Origin: Sphaerolaimus hirsutus
Lineage: Eukaryota; Nematoda; Chromadorea; Monhysterida; Sphaerolaimidae
Assembly (NCBI GenBank): GCA_964036195.1
Contig: OZ038459.1
Location: 4,089,206-4,153,205 of the forward strand
DNA: 64,000 nt
Direction: 5' to 3'
The position numbers and the translations under genes are program-made. The notes under the pieces are model-generated. The model saw only the letters and a list, made by a program, of their open reading frames with translations. It was not told where the DNA came from and did no database searches. Of this stretch, positions 1 to 11,400 are shown piece by piece. Within the stretch, counting starts at the first letter, position 1; every line of letters begins with the position of its first letter.

Positions 1-17
1 CTAAAATGCCTTCAAAG

Positions 18-860
18 CAGAGTTGTTCAAATACCGGTATTTTTGGAAAACGTAAACGTAAACGTAAATACCTTTTTCAAGTTTAAAGTATAAATACTAA
101 AACGTAAGGTATTTTTAAAATACCAAGGAATACGTAAAAGAAAACGTAAACGTCAAAATTTCAAGAAGTAAATACCCCATATAAGCAGAGCTTCTGAAAA
201 GACCATTGTTGTGACATTTTCAACAATGTATAATATTCATGATTTCCATCCACATTTTTCACTTGCATTTCATAGCAAACAAAATATCTTTTTTGAAATT
301 TTTGTCTTTGTAAATGAATGTTGGTGCTGATGGCTTCGCAGTTTAGCAAGCTCTTGGATTAGAACACTTATTCATAAAACATTACATTTCTGCTAAACAT
401 CAGCACGATATGAATGAAACAAAACAGTGAAAGGTTGTCTAATGCACAATACACACACATAAATACACACATTCCATTTTCTGCTTGTATTTATAGGTAT
501 TAATATATTCATTCACCACACTGTTCACATTCAACAATTGACACATTGATTACATTTAAAATTGCTTGATTACTTTTATTTAGAATATTTGCGCTGTCAA
601 AACGACAATTACACAACACAATTGGCATTATGTCCAATTGGTATAACTATTTACACAAAATCAATGTGACTGTGTAGTAATAGAGCACATTTGGCAGACC
701 GTGGTTGGATTTTTACGTTTTCTCTGGTACCCGGGTAATTGTGCCAGGAAAACGTAACAAAACGTAATGGTATTTTTGGAAAACGTAAACGTAAACGTAA
801 GTATAAATACCCGAATAACCGGGTATTTCGGGTAAACGTAAATACGTTTTTCCAACTCTG
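18..860. mobile_element. hAT-like non-autonomous element, duplication CTTCAAAG
   Basis: Ends CAGAGTTGTT and CCAACTCTG with CTTCAAAG at 10-17 and 861-868. Subterminal inverted arrays of AACGTAAACGTAAACGTAA. No transposase frame inside. Same family as 56657-57450 and 60511-61297, which carry AAGTGTAAGTGTAAGTG instead. Confidence 0.85.
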
Positions 861-1107
861 CTTCAAAGTGGATTTACGAGTTCCAAAGTATTTGTTTGTA
901 ATTGTAGTGAAAAGTTTTTATTAAAAAAGGGTGATTAAAAATGACAAAATTTAAATAATCTGATTCTGATAAAAAAGTTAAAAAAAACATTTTGAGATGA
1001 AAAGTGCGGGATCGGCGGCGCCAGTTCAAAGAACAACTCACAACCCAGCCATCTAATCCCACCACCCGCCACAAGTCATGTCTCACCCTACACCCCCCTC
1101 TTCCCAG

Positions 1108-1345
1108 GTCGGGCAACTCCAGCACGGCGGCAGAAGGCTCCCGCTCGCCGGGCAGCTCGAGCAGCAGCGGCAACCTGAACGCGGACAACGTGTCCGGCCA
1201 CAATCAGACGCGCAAGCGCCGCGCCCAGGGCAAACTCGCTGGCGCCAAGGAAAGGAAGGTCGGCGCCAAGGGGCAGTTGGCGCTGGGCGCCTACAGGCTG
1301 CGCGCGCGCCGACACCACAGGAGGAGGCACCATCACGTGCACAAG
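1108..1345 (+). CDS. Gene A exon 1 (internal)
   Basis: The acceptor is cctcttcccag|GTCGGG and the donor ACAAG|gtttgt. One base plus 79 codons are open. The content is Ser-rich (SPGSSSSSGNLNADN) followed by an Arg/His cluster (RARRHHRRRHHHVHK). GC content is much higher than in the flanks, which is typical of an exon here. No ATG is needed because it begins in phase 2. Confidence 0.65.
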
Positions 1346-4300
1346 GTTTGTCGGTGGTTTGATTGAGTGATTAGTATTTAAAAAACTGGCGATTTTGGGA
1401 AAATATAATTTAATAGAGTTTCAGAAAGTCTCTCAAACGAAAGCTATAATAAAATCTCTCTTGAAAAACCTTGGAAGATAGGTATATACAAATAACATCT
1501 ATAGTCGAGCTAGAGTATTTTTTGAGAAATTACCGAAAATCCCCTGGCCCAGACCCCTGTAAAGTGCCCTGTCAAGTGTCACGCAAACTATCAAAAATCA
1601 TGTCAACTCGAACTTGATAAAAAAACTTGATATTTTGCAGAATCTGATCGTGGCATCTGCGGGGTTGTGGCAATTACCAACTAACCAACAGAAAGAAACC
1701 CCTCCCAAATCCTCAATCCATCCAAAACCATGCAATAACCCATTTTCAGCGCGCATTGTGCAGCGGCAGCCTGACGGCGGCAATAAACAACCAAATTGGT
1801 CAAACTCAAATCCGCCGCGCGTCACACCGACGCACGAGGAGTTCCGCGGAAGCTGCCGCCGCGGCACATAGAAGGGAGACTAGACTGCACATGTGAGTGT
1901 GGGTGCTACTGTTGCAGTCCCGGAGCCTGTAAAATGCCCTGTAAAATGTAAAATGTCAAGTGTCAAAAGTCATGTAAAATGCCCGGTAAAATGGCAAACG
2001 TACGTGCATGACATTACCCATTTCACAGGGTCTGGGAGTGGCACCTGGGTTGGGGAGGTAGATACAGCTTGTGATTAAGCCCCCCTGGGGCACAGGGGGG
2101 CTTAATCACACCCTGTAAACCCACATCTTAATCCCACACCCTGTAAAATGACAAATGTAATGAAAAGTGTCAAAAGCCACGTAAAATGTAAAATTTTATT
2201 GTTTACTGAACATATGGCATTTTTCACGACACTTTTTTCATACGATAAGAGGCCAGGGGCCAGTTCCGCAAGTGGAAAAGTTAAGAGTTAAAATTTAAGA
2301 GTTGAGTAAAATGACAAATGACAAGTTATGAGTAAAGTTGAGAGCAGGGTTGGTTTTATAAAAATTCATTTTAGTAAAATTGTATAAAAATTGTATAAAA
2401 ATTTTATTTTATTTTAATTTTATTCTTGTTTCATTTTATTTTATTTTATTTTATTCCCAAAAGTCATTAATAATATAAAATGACACATTTTACAAAAATT
2501 TTACAAAAGTTGTACAAAAAATTTACAAAAAATCAGAATCATGCATGCAAGGCCAAAAAATGTTATAATCAGACCTATACATAAAAAACCTGTGACAAAC
2601 TTTTCAAAAGTTGCATGCAGTATGTATTGTTAGCTAGCTGTAAGTGTAAAGTTGCAATTATTGATAAGAATGGTTTGCACTTTCAGTAGAAGGACTAGTG
2701 GAGTGTGATGGGCACATTTGTAAAATGTAATGCAATTTGTCAATTGTCATGACAAATGTAAAGTAAAGTGTCAATTGTCATGCAAAATGTCAAGTGTCAT
2801 GTCAAATTTCAAACAAAGTGGCAATTGTCATGACAAATGTCACGCAAAGTGTAAATTGTGTATCCAAATCTTGTGTTTTTGTAACCATAGTATATTTTGT
2901 ATCCAAATCTTATGTTTTTGTATCCAAATGTTCACATAAGATTTGGATTCAACAACAACATAAGTTGGATACAAAACATAAAATTTAGATATAAAACATA
3001 AGATTTGGAAACAATTTGCTTGACAATTGATACATTATTTTTTACATGTCATGACAATTTACACTTTACCTTACATTTGTCATGACAATTGACACTTTGC
3101 ATGACATTTTACATGGCATTTGACACTTTACACTTGGGACTGCTCCCAGATACATGAATAAACAGGTAGAAACTCAAGCAACGAGATAAAATTTTACAAA
3201 AAAATATGAATTTTTATACAATTTTACAAAAATTCGAATTTTTATACAATTTTTATTTTTATTCTTAAATTTTCCATTTTATTTTATTTTATTTTATTCT
3301 TGAATATTCCATTTTATATTTATTTTATTTTTATTTTTTTCTGAGATTTTGCCAACCCTGGTTGAGAGTTAAGAGTTGAGTAAAACGACAAATGATTTTA
3401 CTCAACTCTTAACTTTTAACTTTACTCATAACTTGTCATTTGTCATTTTACTCAACTCTTAAGTTTTAACTCTCAACTTTTCCACTTGCGGAACCGGCAC
3501 CAGCCATACCTAATGTGAAAAGAATGAACTCGGCGCAACGAAATTCAAATTCTACACACAATTATCCATAAAAACTGGGCCAAATTTACATGGTCAAAAA
3601 AGTCACTCAAACTCACACGCGGATGCATTTTCACCCAAAAAACCCGCGCAGGTACATGGCGCACGGCGGCAGCAAGGACATCGAGCTGTTCGACGAAAGC
3701 GACGAAACTGCTTCGGGCAGCAACGTCTCGCCGGTAGAGGAGCAACTTTTGCTTAATGCTGCCAATAGTAGGTTTTGTATAGTGGGGTTTGGGCGGAAAA
3801 GCGTGAATGCCCCCCCCCCTTGAATAAAACCCGTCGGATGCCCAAAACTGTGTCGACACATTGGCGCCAATGCGATGGCCGCGCCAAAGAGCGCCAAAAG
3901 CGCCATGGCGCTTTTCTTGTTACTGGCGCAGGGGGGATTACAGTTTAACGCAGAATAGGCAATGGAAAATTTCAACGGAAAATTGACTACATGAGAGTGG
4001 ATGATGGTAAAGGTCTCAAATTTTCGTGGATAATATATTTATCAATACCGGTATTGGGTCCTTAACACACCGTGGATGGTCACAGCTGGATCGAACTAAA
4101 AATTTAAAAAATGACAATTTTCCGTTAAAATTTACCGGCAGGGAACTAATTTTAATTTTGCATTAATTATTGCATGTAACCGAAATAATCCACATTTTGT
4201 CAACTGCCCAGAAAGCGAGCAGAAAACAAGGGTTGCATCGGGGAACTCAACGCGCCCTACAAAGTCTAAAAGAGGAGCAATATTTGAACTTGGAAGCGAG

Positions 4301-5031
4301 GTAAAATTGGATTTTGTAGTTTTTATGTGTGTACTGTGCATAGGCGGCGTAAGTGCTTGTACGCTTGTGAATGTCACAAGCGGAATTTTTGGTGTCACTA
4401 GCGGAAATTTCACTGTCACATTGTGACATTCACAAGCGTGTATCGTACAAACGAGGGTGAAATCTTTAAATTAGCTAAAAATCGCTAAGATTTGCTCCAT
4501 TTTGACAATTTTCACCTATATTATCACTATTTGCAACCATTTACATGGTTATATACCTATTTGTAGCCCATTTGAATTATATTTATAGTGATTTCGACAT
4601 GTTTGGCTGGCTGCCAACCTCACAAAAGGGCTCCGATAAAAAGGTGTCACTAGGTGAAATTTTGACCAATGTGAATGTCACAAGCGCAAATTGGGACCTT
4701 GCGCCGCCATTGGTGCTGTGTCATTTTACATGCAGTGTTCATTTCACTTTCACTTTCAATTTCAATTGGGGTATTTCGAAGGGGGTATAAATAAAAATGC
4801 ATTTTAGGCAACGTAAATTGTGTGTAAATTGGCAAATACTAATGCAAATTAACTTGTCTTTAATTCTACTCTAAATATGACCTGTTTTACAGTTTTGACA
4901 AATGCAAATTAACTTGTCTTTAATTCTACTCTAAATATGACCTGTTTTACAGTTTTGGCAAATTTCCAACTTTTCAGATTGTGACCCCCGCGAAGCGCCA
5001 ACGTCCATCTAGAAAAGCAAAAGCTGAGTGA
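1108..5031 (+). CDS. Gene A: basic, Ser/His/Arg-rich protein, 5'-partial, 4 exons modelled
   Basis: I do not recognise the family. Exons are modelled at 1108-1345, 1750-1892, 3652-3767 and 4978-5031. The first three join in phase: exon 1 ends phase 0 (CACAAG|gtttgt), exon 2 starts phase 0 and ends with two bases (CACAT|gtgagt), and exon 3 supplies the third base to make Met. The predicted protein runs from a Ser-rich stretch through an Arg/Lys/His-rich stretch to an acidic segment (KDIELFDESDETASG), so it is probably largely disordered and may bind nucleic acid or scaffold; that is inference. GC-rich third positions contrast with the AT-rich introns. The upstream part lies outside the window. 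The join from exon 3 to exon 4 is uncertain in phase, and an exon may be missing between them. Confidence 0.6.
1750..1892 (+). CDS. Gene A exon 2
   Basis: The acceptor is acccattttcag|CGCGCA and the donor CACAT|gtgagtgtg, the strongest consensus site in this gene. 47 codons plus 2 bases are open (begins RALCSGSLTAAINNQ, ends with an alanine run then HRRETRLH). A copy of the introner-like MITE begins within about 10 bases after the donor. Confidence 0.6.
1901..2050 (+). mobile_element. Introner-family MITE in gene A intron 2
   Basis: GTTGCAGTCCCGGAGCCTGTAAAATG near one end and CAGGGTCTGGGAGTGGCACC at the other. It lies about 10 bases downstream of the strong exon 2 donor, so it is not itself the donor here. 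Confidence 0.55.
2258..3497. mobile_element. Foldback element split by a hAT insertion
   Basis: GTTCCGCAAGTGGAAAAGTT at the left is mirrored by AACTTTTCCACTTGCGGAAC at the right, with (T)AAGAGTTGAGTAAAATGACA repeats in both arms. The hAT element 2345-3360 sits inside. Confidence 0.6.
2345..3360. mobile_element. hAT-like element, duplication GTTGAGAG
   Basis: Ends CAGGGTTGG and CCAACCCTG; GTTGAGAG at 2337-2344 and 3361-3368. The interior has TTTTATTTTATT tracts and GTCAATTGTCATGAC repeats. A second copy lies at 24289-25373 in the opposite orientation. Confidence 0.85.
3652..3767 (+). CDS. Gene A exon 3, acidic segment
   Basis: The acceptor is aacccgcgcag|GTACATGG. It completes Met with the two bases of exon 2 and reads YMAHGGSKDIELFDESDE and so on to EEQLLLNAAN. 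The donor may be CCAATA|gtaggt (end 3767) or GTAG|gttttg (end 3771). The acidic composition and RNY codon pattern support coding. Confidence 0.6.
4841..4960 (+). repeat. 60-bp tandem duplication, two copies
   Basis: 4841-4900 and 4901-4960 are identical except for one base near the end. The second copy ends 17 bases before the acceptor of the last gene A exon. Confidence 0.95.
4978..5031 (+). CDS. Probable last exon of gene A
   Basis: A good polypyrimidine acceptor (ccaacttttcag|ATTGTG) is followed by an open frame IVTPAKRQRPSRKAKAE and a TGA. The Lys/Arg-rich end fits the basic character of exon 1. Phase does not match exon 3 directly in this frame; using the 3767 donor, another frame (NCDPREAPTSI, stop at about 5010) would be read. 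A missing intermediate exon is as likely. Confidence 0.4.
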   Translation: MVTPAKRQRPSRKAKAE

Positions 5032-5970
5032 AGGAAAGAACATTATCTTGATGACCATGTTAAATATTGATTTCACAAAAAATTGTGAAATTAATTTACC
5101 TAGTGAAATTCAGTGCTGTGTGAGTTGTGATATCTTATACTTTAGAAGATAACAATGTTCTGAAATGTTCTACAGGTTTAAATACAATTTGATCAGATAA
5201 AAACAATCAATACAATATCTCTATGAGAACATTGTTGCCTTCCCTTTTCCGGTGGTGAGACAGAATAATTCCCCACTTGCTAGAATAATTCCTCTGGGAA
5301 AGTCATTTTTATTATGTCAGTCTTTTTGGAGGGAACTATTTTTTCTAGGGGTGGAACTATTCAAGGGACAATTACTCTTTCATCAAAATTTCAAAGTATG
5401 TTTCCATCAACTCATTTTCTAAAATGTGCTTTATTAACAAAACAACACACCATTTTTGTTCAACTTGGACATTATTACAAACAAAATAATCATATTATAA
5501 ATACTAATGGAGAGAATTATTCTATGTGGGGAATTATTTGACAAATTTTGTTAACTATTCTATTGATTTTTTAAGTTGTCTCAAAAGGATGTAATTTTTT
5601 CCAGTGCTACATTTGCAAAGTGGCTGTGCACATCAATTTGCGCATGAAAATGCAAAATCCGGAAAAAGCTCACATTTGACTTTTTTGCATCTGCAACCAT
5701 TGGCTATTGATTGATTTTATGAATTCTAATTGTTCAAGAGATCACATTTGCACAGACACACTGCAAATGTTCCCAATATTTGTTGTGTTGTTCAAGTTTC
5801 TGCTTTTTTAGACAATTAATATCTATAATACAAAAAAAAACTTTTTTGTGTTGAGTTCACAATTACTTTGTAATTTTTTTTGTATTTTTAAAAACATTTG
5901 TATTTTTGCTATTATAACATCAACTTTTTTCAGTCTGAACATTTTAATGATAAGAATTTTAATCTACATG
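5032..5970. other. Downstream of gene A, no gene recognised
   Basis: AT-rich. 5260-5545 holds a worn copy of the family with alternating AATAATTCCCC and GGAACTATT tracts. The rest shows nothing I can name. Confidence 0.5.
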
Positions 5971-6507
5971 GATCTTTTTGGCTCGGTGCCAATATTTCGT
6001 AATATGTTTGTACATGTGGTAAGTTGACGGAGTTTTCACTCTGTCAAACGAAATGCGCACGAACATCGTGCACTGTCAAACGAAATTCCCGTAAGCTTCA
6101 AACAAAACTATACGTGAATTTGATGTAATTTGTGAAGTTTTATTAATTATGCATTTACTTTATAATACAATCAAAATCAACTTATTTATGTCGCTTTATT
6201 ATTTCGTCCAATGTGTTGAATGAATAAAGTAGAAAATCTTTGCTCGCTTGCGGCTAACATTGACATTTACAGCAGGCAAAAGGCCATATTTTGACTAACA
6301 GCAAAGCAAGTCAAATACTTTTCAGAAGGTAAAATATTAAAGTCAAAATGTGCGACATAATGGAATTATAAACATTTCTATTAGACTAAATATTTGTAAA
6401 ACACAAACATCATTTACTGCGTAAAATGTTGTGGGATTTCACACGTCATTCGAAACGCGCGCCGCTTCAAACACATTACGAAATGTTGGCACTGAGCCAA
6501 AAAGATC
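5971..6507. mobile_element. Inverted-repeat element
   Basis: GATCTTTTTGGCTCGGTGCC at the left and GGCACTGAGCCAAAAAGATC at the right, continuing with CAATATTTCGTAATATG and its complement. Flanks TCTACATG and TACGTAAC are not clear duplications. Confidence 0.6.
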
Positions 6508-6568
6508 TACGTAACCTGTACTATCGTTTAGTGGAATGTCCGTCGACATACCACATTATATTTACATG

Positions 6569-6930
6569 CCGTATTACATCGAAATAACCCCATGGGGGTT
6601 TATTATTTCGCCAGCAAAATTTGAGGGGAGTTTATTCGAGGGAGGGGTTTATTATTTCGCCAGAAATTTTCGTAAGGTTCGTAGTAAAAAGTAGGCATTT
6701 GCGTACCCAAAACAGGTGATAAATGTGTCCAAACAGGATATATTTGGACAAAAAACGTAGATAGCTACACAAACTAGTCTATGTGTAGCTGCAATGCAAA
6801 TTAGCGGTAGTAGATACATCATGTACATTGCATACATGATGTACATCATTCCGGGGGGGGGATATTTCGAGGGGGGGGTATTATTTCCCCAGCCCATTTT
6901 GAGGGGGGGTTAATTCGAGCTAAAATGGTA
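6569..6930. mobile_element. TACCGTAT-type TA-flanked element, worn
   Basis: CCGTATTACATCGAAATAAC at the left; G-runs of the kind TTTATTCGAGGGAGGGGTTT inside; right end ATTCGAGCTAAAATGGTA. Shares the ACAGGTGATAAATGTGTCCA interior with 7672-8385 and 32445-32852. Confidence 0.55.
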
Positions 6931-7671
6931 TTTACCTAGCTGTTGATTTCTTGCGTCGGATATGCTCAAACAACATAATATCATATGTTAAAATTGTGTT
7001 TCTTATTACTGAACTTTGAATGTTTTGATTATATTTTTCATGCTACATGTTCCATGCGTAAAAATTAAAAAAATGATTTGAATTTACCAAGTTCTTAAAT
7101 TTCATTAGTGTATCTAGCGGCAATACATTTTTGTGTACTTATACTGTCGATGTTGTCATTTTAATAAACATCCCTGTCCAGTCCAATATGGCTTCTTTAT
7201 ATTTATTTTTGTCTGTGATGTTAAACAAACCAAAAATATAATGCAATCTCCATTGACCATATATTTTTGAATAATCTAACCAGGACAATTGTGTAGACAA
7301 GGTTCTAATCAAGGAGGTTCTCTGTAGATCAGACTGGTTAACATACTGGTATTTTGGAAAGCATAAATGTAAATATAAATACACTTTCCAATTTTGAGTA
7401 TTTATACTAAAATGTAAAATACTTTCAAAATACTGGGAAGGCATAAAATATAACATACGTAAACGTAAATATTTGAATAGGCACTCCCACTATTAGAGGA
7501 TACGAAAACTTCGCGCCTAATCGGAATTTTTGAAACCTCTTAGTATAAATGTAAACTGTAAATGTAAAGTGTAAGTCCTACCTAGATATCGACAGACACA
7601 TCAAATAAAGAACTTATTCAAGGGGAGTTTTTACGTGGCGGGGGGCATATTCAAGAATATATTTAGGCAAA

Positions 7672-8385
7672 TACCGTATTACCTCGAAATACCCCCATGG
7701 GGGTTTATTATTTCACCAGCAAAATTTGAGGGGGGGTTTATTCGGGGGGTGGGGGTTTTTTTCGAGGGGGGGGGGGGGTTTATTCGAGGGTTTTTTATAT
7801 TATTTTGTCAGAAATTTTCATAAGAATCGTAGTAAATAGTAGGCATTTACGTACCCAAAACAGGTGATGAATGTGTCCAAACAGGATTTATTTGGACATA
7901 AAAACGTAGATAGCTACACAAAATTCATATTGCAAGCAGCAGTCTGACGTGAAATGTCAAGTTGTTCCTTGACACTGTGACGTGAAATGATGATGACGTG
8001 AAATGATAAAAATTGAATTTTTCAATTCGACCTAGTTGTGGCTGATAACACTCAGTATTGGACACGATTAAGGTATTGATTCATATATTATCCTTAGAAA
8101 ATTGTAGACCCGTAGCATGTTCCACACTCGTGTAACTTATTTCACGACGACATTTCACGTCATCATTTCACGTCGAATCGACGCTGAGCTCTAATTCCCG
8201 CTTAATATACATCATGTTCATTGCATGATGACGTATTTATCATGTACATGACGTACATCATTCCGAAGGGGGGGGGGTATTTCGAGGGGGGGGGGGTTAT
8301 TATTTCCCCAGCCCATTTGAGGGGGGGTTAATTCGAGGGTGGGGGTTAATTCAAGGGGGGGGGGGTAATTCGAGGTAATACGGTA
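7672..8385. mobile_element. TACCGTAT-type TA-flanked element with an inner insertion
   Basis: Ends TACCGTATTACCTCGAA and TTCGAGGTAATACGGTA. Long G runs (TTTCGAGGGGGGGGG). Interrupted at about 7930-8201 by half of the GAATTAGAGCTC palindromic family, whose outer end is followed by TTAA. Confidence 0.75.
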
Positions 8386-8428
8386 TGTAGAAACCAAAAG
8401 TATAGCTGTAAAAGTACACAAGTAAGTA

Positions 8429-8467
8429 TCACTGTTGCTCATACCCATCATATTGATAGTATTCACC
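8429..8467 (-). CDS. Gene C last exon
   Basis: After ggtctgggactgtcctcag the frame reads GEYYQYDGYEQQ and stops (TGA, 8429-8431). The Tyr/Gln composition continues that of the preceding exon across the MITE, which is the best argument that the MITE is removed as an intron. Confidence 0.65.
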   Translation of the reverse strand, partial: GEYYQYDGYEQQ

Positions 8468-11400
8468 CTGAGGACAGTCCCAGACCGTGTGTAATGCCCT
8501 AAAAAGTGTGAAATGTCATGCGAAGTGTCAAAAGTAATGTAAAATTGTAAGCATATGCTTGCCATTTTCCAAGGAACTTTGTATGACTTGATTAGACACT
8601 TTGCATGACATTTGAAATTTTCAGAGCATTTTACAGGGTCTGGGAGTGGCACCTGATTCTCCTCCTGTTGTCCACTTGGCAACAGATTTTTAGTCTGAAA
8701 TGAATTATCTTCCTTCATTTGATCCTGGTCATGGTGCCCTGCTTCAATTGTCAATTGAAATTGATGTTGTAATTGATTTTGTTGGTTGCTGTTTCCATAG
8801 TTGTATTGGTTATAACCAAAATTGGCAGCTTGTTTTGGTGGTCTTTTTTGGCTGGCTGGTTTGGTTAGTTTGGGGGGTTTTCATGTTTTATAAAAATATT
8901 TTTGGATATCATCTCATAGACAGAAATACATACAATTTTTGAGTTTAAGAAGTGCTACTGTGGTTTCTACATGCCTTTGAGATTGTAGGAAATGTGTTCT
9001 ATCCACATGCCTTGTAGAAATAGAATAGAATACTCCTGTGGTAAATACCTCCATAAATCAAATCTATGCAAAAATGACACAGTTCTCAGTCAATGTGTGG
9101 GTCTTAAGGGAAAGTCTCTGCTCTTGGGGAGCAAACTGAGTGGCAGAGGTGACAAAAGTTTGGGTCCATAGCACTCTCAGCTACAAGAAGCAACTGTGAC
9201 TGGAGGTAAAGCACCCCTTGGACAATAGGCACTTGAATTAACATACATCAGGTTTTAAGTTGCCAAACGTGTTGGGAACAACTGAAAAAGCTTCAAAAAA
9301 TTAAAGCCTTCCTAAAAAGTTTTCAAATTTTAAAATCTATTTTTGCCACCATTAATTCAAACCAGCACAGAAAGGGGTCAATCCTCGCACCCCATAGTGC
9401 CATATTCGTTCAATACCATAATGTGGGGGTGGGCGCGGGTTAGGATATGGGCGGGTGGGATACGGACCATACGGTAGCGGCCTGACGCAGGGGTAGCCGT
9501 GGGGGCACCTGTATTCAGTGTGGCCACCCATGGACCAGGGCACGTAGACTGGCACCATGCGTCCACTGCGATGGGAATGGAAATTGAGGTATGGTATCTG
9601 ATGTACCTACCATATACCTTGAGTAAGAGCCCAGGGGAGTCATTTTGTCATCAGTTTTTTTTGGGAGGGGGTGGTTATTTAAGGGGGGTATAGTTCAAGG
9701 GGTTATTTTTTCCTCAGAACTTTCTTGAACACAAGGGGGGATGTTATTTAAGGGAGGGGGCCGTTATTCAAGGATATACGGTAATTGTGCGTAAATGTAA
9801 TTGCCCCCTGGAAAATGTAAAAGCGTGTATTTAAAAAAAATTTTGCCCCAATTTTCACTCAAAAACACTAATTTTCATATCTTTTTGGAGAGTTTCACTT
9901 TCAACTTCACTAGTTCATCTGCTTTTGAACCCCTCTCGAAATACCCCTGTCAAAATCTCCACTCTGAAAAAATAAACCCCCTGGGGGTATCTCGATGAAA
10001 TACGGTACCGTATTTGCTTGAATAGTTCCCCCTTGAATAATTCCCCCTCGAATAATCCCCCCTTTAAAGATTTGATTAATTTGTTATACAATACCTAATT
10101 TTAACAAAAATAGCACGATATTGTGTTTATGAAGCATATTTCGTGAAACGAGTTGATGGAAACATGCTTGAATATTTTGATGAAATAATAATTCCCCCCT
10201 TAAATAATTCCCCCCTCGAATAGTTCCTCCCACAAAAATATCTGACAAAATAATAATCCCCCAGGGTGATTATTCAAGCAAATACGGTATATGGATTGTA
10301 TGAGTGAAATTGAACAAAAATTTTCAAATTTGACAATTTTCAAATCTCACCACCAGTCACAATTCCGCTTTCAAAACAGTGCATTTTAATAAATAAAATT
10401 ATAAAAACTCACGTGCCTTCTTCACGCACATAAATTATGTGAAAGTCCCTGCGCTTGATCACCGGTACTGGATACGGCCCCTCAGTTCTAAAATCTGTCG
10501 CCATCGTTTGACGTGCTTTTTCAGTTGTCGTTTGGTAAGGGGTTGGCGTAGTAGGAGGTGCCCGTGTAGGCGGGCGCTTTGCTAAGCATTCCGCATCGTA
10601 GACGCCCTCGTAATAGTCCCAGGAAAGTGAGGTTCGGATTTGAGTCCTGTGCGGGGTAATTGTGGATGTTATATGTAGCTGATTGGCTATTTACACAGGT
10701 CCCGGTCCCCGGCCGGGACTTGTGTAAATAGCCTAGCTGATTGTATTTAGCATTGAAAAAATCTCTGGGAGATTTATATTAGTACACTAGTTTTCACAAG
10801 AAATTTCGAAAACTCATAAATGAGCTGTAAACGTGTTTGAGTTTTCCACATTGAGTCATTTTTGATATCTGCCAACTGTAGTTGACGGCCAACTCATTGT
10901 AGATAACTCAAATGCGTTCTAAGCTGATTTGTGTGCTTACAAAATTTCGTGTGAAAACTAGTGTGCGCGGGCACATTCAAACATATACTCGGCAGACACG
11001 ATACTCTACAAACAGAAAGGAGTTGTGTCTTGGGCTGGCAGACGGCCAGCCGAGAACTTATGGAAGGCGTGATGACGACGTGATGGCGAGAGATGTTGAT
11101 GGCGACGAAAGTGATCACGTCATGATGGAGTGTTTCCTCCGGAAAAATGTACGGCGTGATGTCATCCGAGTATACACAGTAGTAGTACCGTAATACATTT
11201 ATTAAGCAGACAATCGAGCTAACCCCTCCGAAAGATAGCATCTGCACGTGAGAATTATGGTATTCGGATCGTTACCGGGCACTGGAATGTCGTCGAAATG
11301 GAGTCGGTCTACTGTGGCGCTTGCACCTGGGTACAAAGTATTTCCGTGGACTCCAAGTATAACTCGGCAGACATGATACTATACAATGAGTCGCATGATG

